Part shown: positions 59,753 to 64,000 of the stretch, in pieces | Position numbering within the stretch: the first letter of the stretch is position 1 | Layout of the letters: each line of letters starts with the position of its first letter | The notes under the pieces: model-generated | Database searches by the model: none | What the model was told of the DNA's origin: nothing | The model's input: the letters and a program-made list of their open reading frames with translations, nothing else | NCBI GenBank assembly: GCA_020631735.1 | Contig: CM036162.1 | Coordinates: 90,568,401-90,632,400, forward strand | Source of the DNA: Saccharum officinarum | Lineage: Eukaryota > Streptophyta > Magnoliopsida > Poales > Poaceae | Length of the DNA: 64,000 bases | Reading direction: 5' to 3' | Program-made: the position numbers and the translations under genes

Positions 59753-62223
59753 ATTCAACATTAAACTTGTTGTATGTGTATTTAAAACAAAGTTTTGTTT
59801 TATAAAATCAGTTTTATCAACGTATAGCTATATATAGGTTTGTGAAAATCTAAATTTTAAACCTAAGTATGCCAGTGGTCAATTTCCTTATGCCCATATA
59901 AGGATTATTAGGTGGCTTATATAAGTACTAACTTGGGGGTTTTCATTTATGCATCTACGCCCAGGCCAAGATATGTATGTGTGATAACTCTCCCACACTA
60001 TGCTACCTGGTGTGTTAGATTAGAGGTAGCCTTCATATATGAAATAGCCATATATGTCGCTAGTTTACTTTTATGCAACATCGCACCTACACTCAGGTAA
60101 GTGTGAGTTGTGAGAGCATGACCGAACATCTATCGGTCTAGGGGAGAGCTAGTTTTGGTTACTGGATTATTTACATGTTGCACACATGTATATATGAAGG
60201 TACTTAATTGTGGGTGATTGATGATTCGGGTAGTTTTGGTGCTACATGTATATATACGGGGGTATATGTACATGGGAGTACTTAGAATTTTACTTCTCTG
60301 TGTGCTATATTGGGAAATGTTGGGCTGCAATGAAACTTTTCTGCAGGTACGCTAACCACGAATGCGTAAGTCGAATGTAGCTGACGACTAGCTATATATC
60401 GAGAGAGTGCGTGTTACGCCACCGACATAGAACGTGATCGCCACCTTAGGTTGGCAATCTTGTGAGGACGAATAGGACGAAGCATGCATCTTCATGATTG
60501 TTGCTTTATGCATAGCTATGCTCCTCTCACCCTTGTTCAAATGATAAGTAACTTGTGATCAATGTAGTACACTATCTTTCTTGTGTGAAGCTAAACAAGA
60601 ATGTCTTACTCTATGTTGCTCACCCAAGCGTTTGCCAATGCTTTAGATCTCACTTAAGTAATTATGGGTTCTCATGAATGAATTAAATTCGTGTTGGTCT
60701 AAGGTAACAAAATTTAGAGCTACTAGAATAACATGTTTGTGCGCTCTCTTGTTAAGTAGAACAAAGGCAAGCTTTGTTTTGCTTGTTGAATATTGGCTGC
60801 TAGAACGTTTTCTGTTGCAGTGATGCTTTCGTGGTCATAATGGTGTTTTCTGTAGTTATGGAGAATACCAAAATTATAGCTAACTTACACATCTAGCTAG
60901 GTAATGACTCCTTGGTAGCTACGAAGGCTATGTCTTACAGAGCAATAACCAACAAGAAGTTAATTAACTAGCCAACAACTTGCATGGTATTCTATCTTCT
61001 AGAGCCATTGTGATCAAGTCAATTCCGTCTTGGACAATCACACAGATAGTGTAAGATGTTCAATCAGCTGTGATGAAGAATTAGAGAAATGCATGCCCTA
61101 GTTTCGATCAACATCCTTGTGCCCTTAGGTGCCACAAACGGTTTGTTCATAACTTTGTTGGACAAAGTGTTGAGGAATATTCGAAAGCAATCTGAGAAGT
61201 GTCAAACAAAAAAATTTCTCATCTTAGAGCTGCTATATGACCCTAAAGAGAAAGTCTCATGGTGAAAGGTTGGCCTGGCAAAGTTGCTACAGTGCAAGTC
61301 AACTCAACTTACAGTGCAACTAAGTCACGAAGGAAAATTTTTACTCAATCGCTTGGTGGTAGACTACTCCCCGCAGTTTAGTGAATATTTACAACTTTTG
61401 TTGTCCTTAAGGCGTCGTTACATCTTTCCTTGGGAATTATTTTCCAATGATGACATACTTTGGTACCTTATACATGTTTTTACCCAAGAGGTTGCATCTG
61501 ATTCAACCCAGATAACTGTTGTCTTTGGATAAAAGAATCTTATTAGATAACTGTTGGCAGAAATAGGAAGCCGACAGAGTCAGCTATCACATTCACTGAC
61601 CATCGATAGACTCAGATAATACAGTGTTATCATCAGAGAAAGAGAACTACATGCATGGAATAGTAAGTAGCTTTCCATTAGCTGATATATGAATGTTTGA
61701 ACATTTACGACCAACATAGACCCTGTCTATTGGTTAGTCAGTATCCTATAGCCTCAGAGTATATTTGTCGTCTATGATCTCACCCTTTTGGAAGGTTGTG
61801 CTCAAACCATTTTGGTAGAGGACTGCTTTTCAAACTTTGTGAACATAGAGTCATTTTGATGAGTATACTTCTGAAGATTTTGGTCTAATGTAAAGTTCAT
61901 ATGGACTATGCTGTGTTCACTAAAGAATCAGATACTTGTTAGTGGTTCGCTCATGGACCAAACGATCTCCATACATTGAGAATGCAGTACTGTGCTATCT
62001 GGGATTCCTCCCAAAGTAACAATGCTTCATGGAAGTCAATGAAGGAAATTCTTCAGACAAATTTTACTATAAAGAGTAAGTATCAGAAAGTGCTTTTGAC
62101 CAAATTGTTCTCCGATGCTGAAGCTTTGTGGCTAAATGCTATAGCAGATATTGGGAACTAGATAACGTGTCTCTCTTCCTTAAAAGGTCTTCCATTCTGA
62201 ATCTCGGGACGCGATTCTTTTAA

Positions 62224-62234
62224 GGGGGGAGGGC
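62224..62234 (+). other. Polypurine tract of LARD-C
   Basis: GGGGGGAGGGC directly before the 3' LTR start TGTAACACCC. Confidence 0.92.
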
Positions 62235-64000
62235 TGTAACACCCTAGGTGTTTATCATCAATTAAGTGGTGGGTTTAAGATCAAACATGATAGATTAGGG
62301 GAGATGACGATGTCAAAGTCAAACCTATGGGGATAAGCCCTAACCTAAACTTGGATATTGCACCCTTGCTTACATATAGGCTCAATTAAAAGATATATGC
62401 TTGGGTGTTGTTATCAAAGTATCGTCACATGTCTCACATCAATAACCATCTATATTGATCCCTGGAAAAGTTTCATGAAGTTTGGAATCAAAAAGTCACA
62501 TGAAATGATAAGTTCCATTCCTATTGGAATTTGCCCCATTAAGTTAATGGAACTATAGATCATCAACGAAGCTTTGCAAATTACCCAAATGACTCTAGAT
62601 GAACTTTACAACACCTTAACTACACTTAGGACATTTAATGGAACAATGTTCATGTTGATCATTTTGCCTAAATGTGCTTCTAAGTGATGGTTGACCATGT
62701 ATGGACCCTAGAACACTTTTGTTTGACTATTTCAAAAGTGTGACCTAGAAGCTTTGTATGACTGTACACCCTTTTACAAAGTTGTAGGGAATTTTATAAG
62801 GAACAAACTTTGTTTAAGAGTCAAGTCATAAAAATGTGTGTAACATGCTCAAATAGGGCCCTCAAGTCAGAATTGGGACTGTTTCCGACACTTAGCAATT
62901 TAAAACCCTGATTTCAGTGTCTCCGACATTGACATCCCGCGTTCTCGAGTTTTTGCTAAGCAACTTAAATTGGTCCAAATACGAAAGTTAGAGCTTACAT
63001 GATGGGGAAGAGCATACAAGAAGATGGCACCAATTGCAATTCTTTTTGACCCCCATTTTGGATTGTTGCTCGTTGCTTTCAAATCACTGACATTGGCAAC
63101 TTTGGAGCCATGTATCTCCTAAACCAGAACCCTAATGAGTAAAGTGTCTTAATAAAAATCGTAGAGCATCATGTGGTCTTCGAACTTCATTTTGGGCCCA
63201 ATATCCAATTCGGCCCATATCCAGCCCAAAAACGGCCTCCAAGATGCCTCGAACTGCGCCCGCCACCTGTTCGGGGAAAGTCCTCAAAGGCGACAGGTGT
63301 CCCGAACGTGGCCGCCATGCACTTCTCCTTGCTGCCTCGTGCCGGGAGTCGGGGCCATTGGGGAGCCACCCGAGCGCCTGCCTCGGTCTCGCTTCCTCCT
63401 TATCCGGCCGCGTTTCACATCTCCTTCGTCGCTCCCAAGTGTCCTGCGTGCTGGGCGTGGCCGCGTCCGCCATGGGCACTGGAGCGGGGCTCCGAGCTCG
63501 GTCGCCGTCCTTGCCACCACTAGCAGCCGTCGTGCACCAAACCGCCACCGCCAGGAGTTTCTTTACCTTTCCGCGAGATTAGAATGCTGTTTTCCCCACC
63601 TCCAATTGTCACCGTAGTGCGCCACCACCATGGCTGCCATGGCCGAGCTCCGGGCGCCACCGTGATTCCCTGTCTACGGTCTCCATCCGCCCAAATGAAC
63701 CACATCAGCACCTCCGTCACTTCGGGCCGCACCTCCTGCACCCTCTCCTGAGGCCGCTCACCACCATAGCATTGTCGCCATCGGACCGCCGCCGTTGCCG
63801 ACACCCGCTCCTGTGGCCACGGTGCTGGGGACCGCCTCGAGCAGAGCCGAGTAGCTCCGCGGGTGCGCAAGGGCCCCTGGATGCTCGCGCCGTCCTTGGC
63901 CACCGCCGCCGACGACCCCCTCGCCGGAGCCGTGAGCCCGGCCCCCTCCCCTGTTTTCGGCGGCCGGCAGTGAGGCCAAGCCCGTTCCCCTCTCTCCCTC
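62235..64000 (+). repeat. LARD-C 3' LTR, first 1766 bp
   Basis: Unlike its 5' LTR partner it keeps the promoter-like region. It is nearly identical to the LARD-B 3' LTR start. The window ends inside the GC-rich island. Confidence 0.93.
63193..64000 (+). promoter_or_regulatory. Probable LTR promoter region of LARD-C 3' LTR
   Basis: TGGGCCCA (63193-63200), GGCCCA (63212-63217) and AGCCCA (63223-63228) precede the GC-rich island, as in LARD-B. Confidence 0.38.

Larger units (their letters stand above)
59736..62234 (+). other. LARD-C interior, 2499 bp, non-coding
   Basis: Near-identical to 30841-33341, including the two deletion junctions relative to LARD-A. No protein motif on either strand. 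Confidence 0.87.
55559..64000 (+). mobile_element. LARD-C: large LTR retrotransposon inserted in Sirevirus E pol
   Basis: It consists of a 5' LTR (55559-59735), PBS, interior (59736-62234), PPT and a 3' LTR that runs off the window (from 62235). Orientation is plus. The interior is near-identical to LARD-B (2499 against 2501 bp). It is non-coding, and its left boundary with the host element is clean. Confidence 0.92.

Noticed and set aside
1..64000. A host gene, tRNA, rRNA or microRNA between elements
   Set aside because: After assigning LTRs, interiors and tails, no unexplained stretch above about 50 bp remains other than the gaps. The only tRNA-like strings are the primer binding sites.

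Overview
The window is repetitive nuclear DNA from a plant, made wholly of nested LTR retrotransposons. I see no host gene, RNA gene, CRISPR array or bacterial/phage gene. Initiator-Met tRNA primer sites (TGGTATCGGAGC), a Ty1/copia Sirevirus (SIRE/Maximus) with a coiled-coil Gag, 2.0 kb LTRs and repeated polypurine tracts, and 4-5 kb TGTAAC...TTACA LTRs point to a large-genome grass. An Andropogoneae grass such as sugarcane, Miscanthus or sorghum is my guess, not proven. Two runs of exactly 100 N (4053-4152 and 37674-37773) and many one-base homopolymer indels show a draft scaffold.

Four element types explain almost every base. (1) LARD-A (4436-19154, minus strand) is complete: two 5.0 kb LTRs, PBS, PPT, a 4.7 kb interior without recognisable protein domains, and a 5-bp target duplication ATAAG. 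(2) LARD-B (27781-37673) and LARD-C (55559-64000), both plus strand, are a related but diverged subfamily with a 2.5 kb non-coding interior. (3) Sirevirus D (plus strand) carries gag with two CCHC knuckles and a coiled coil, then protease, DD35E integrase, YVDD reverse transcriptase and RNase H; LTR about 2038 bp. (4) Sirevirus E (minus strand) is a second family whose pol has several nonsense codons and YVDE in place of YVDD; one 2014-bp LTR (49674-51687) is shared by two head-to-tail partial units.

The window reads as three representations of one nested locus laid end to end. Copy I (1-4052) has the right end of LARD-A, ATAAG, and Sirevirus D from late gag through integrase. Copy II (4153-37673) has D gag, LARD-A, the rest of D, an E fragment and LARD-B. 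Copy III (37774-64000) has an uninterrupted D with the empty ATAAG site, the E tandem and LARD-C. Copies II and III share the same D insertion point in an E-type LTR, and LARD-B and LARD-C share diagnostic LTR sites, so they are probably alleles, homeologues or a duplication. Copy I shares three nonsense codons with copy II and looks like a poorer second rendering of that haplotype.

Inferred order of events: Sirevirus E inserted and became a tandem; LARD-B/C inserted into E pol and Sirevirus D into an E LTR; LARD-A inserted last, into D gag on one haplotype only. I found no new protein system. The points of interest are the occupied/empty-site pair, the LARD family's pattern of conserved non-coding blocks, the palindrome arrays upstream of the Sirevirus TATA boxes, and the junctions that show how these elements decay.
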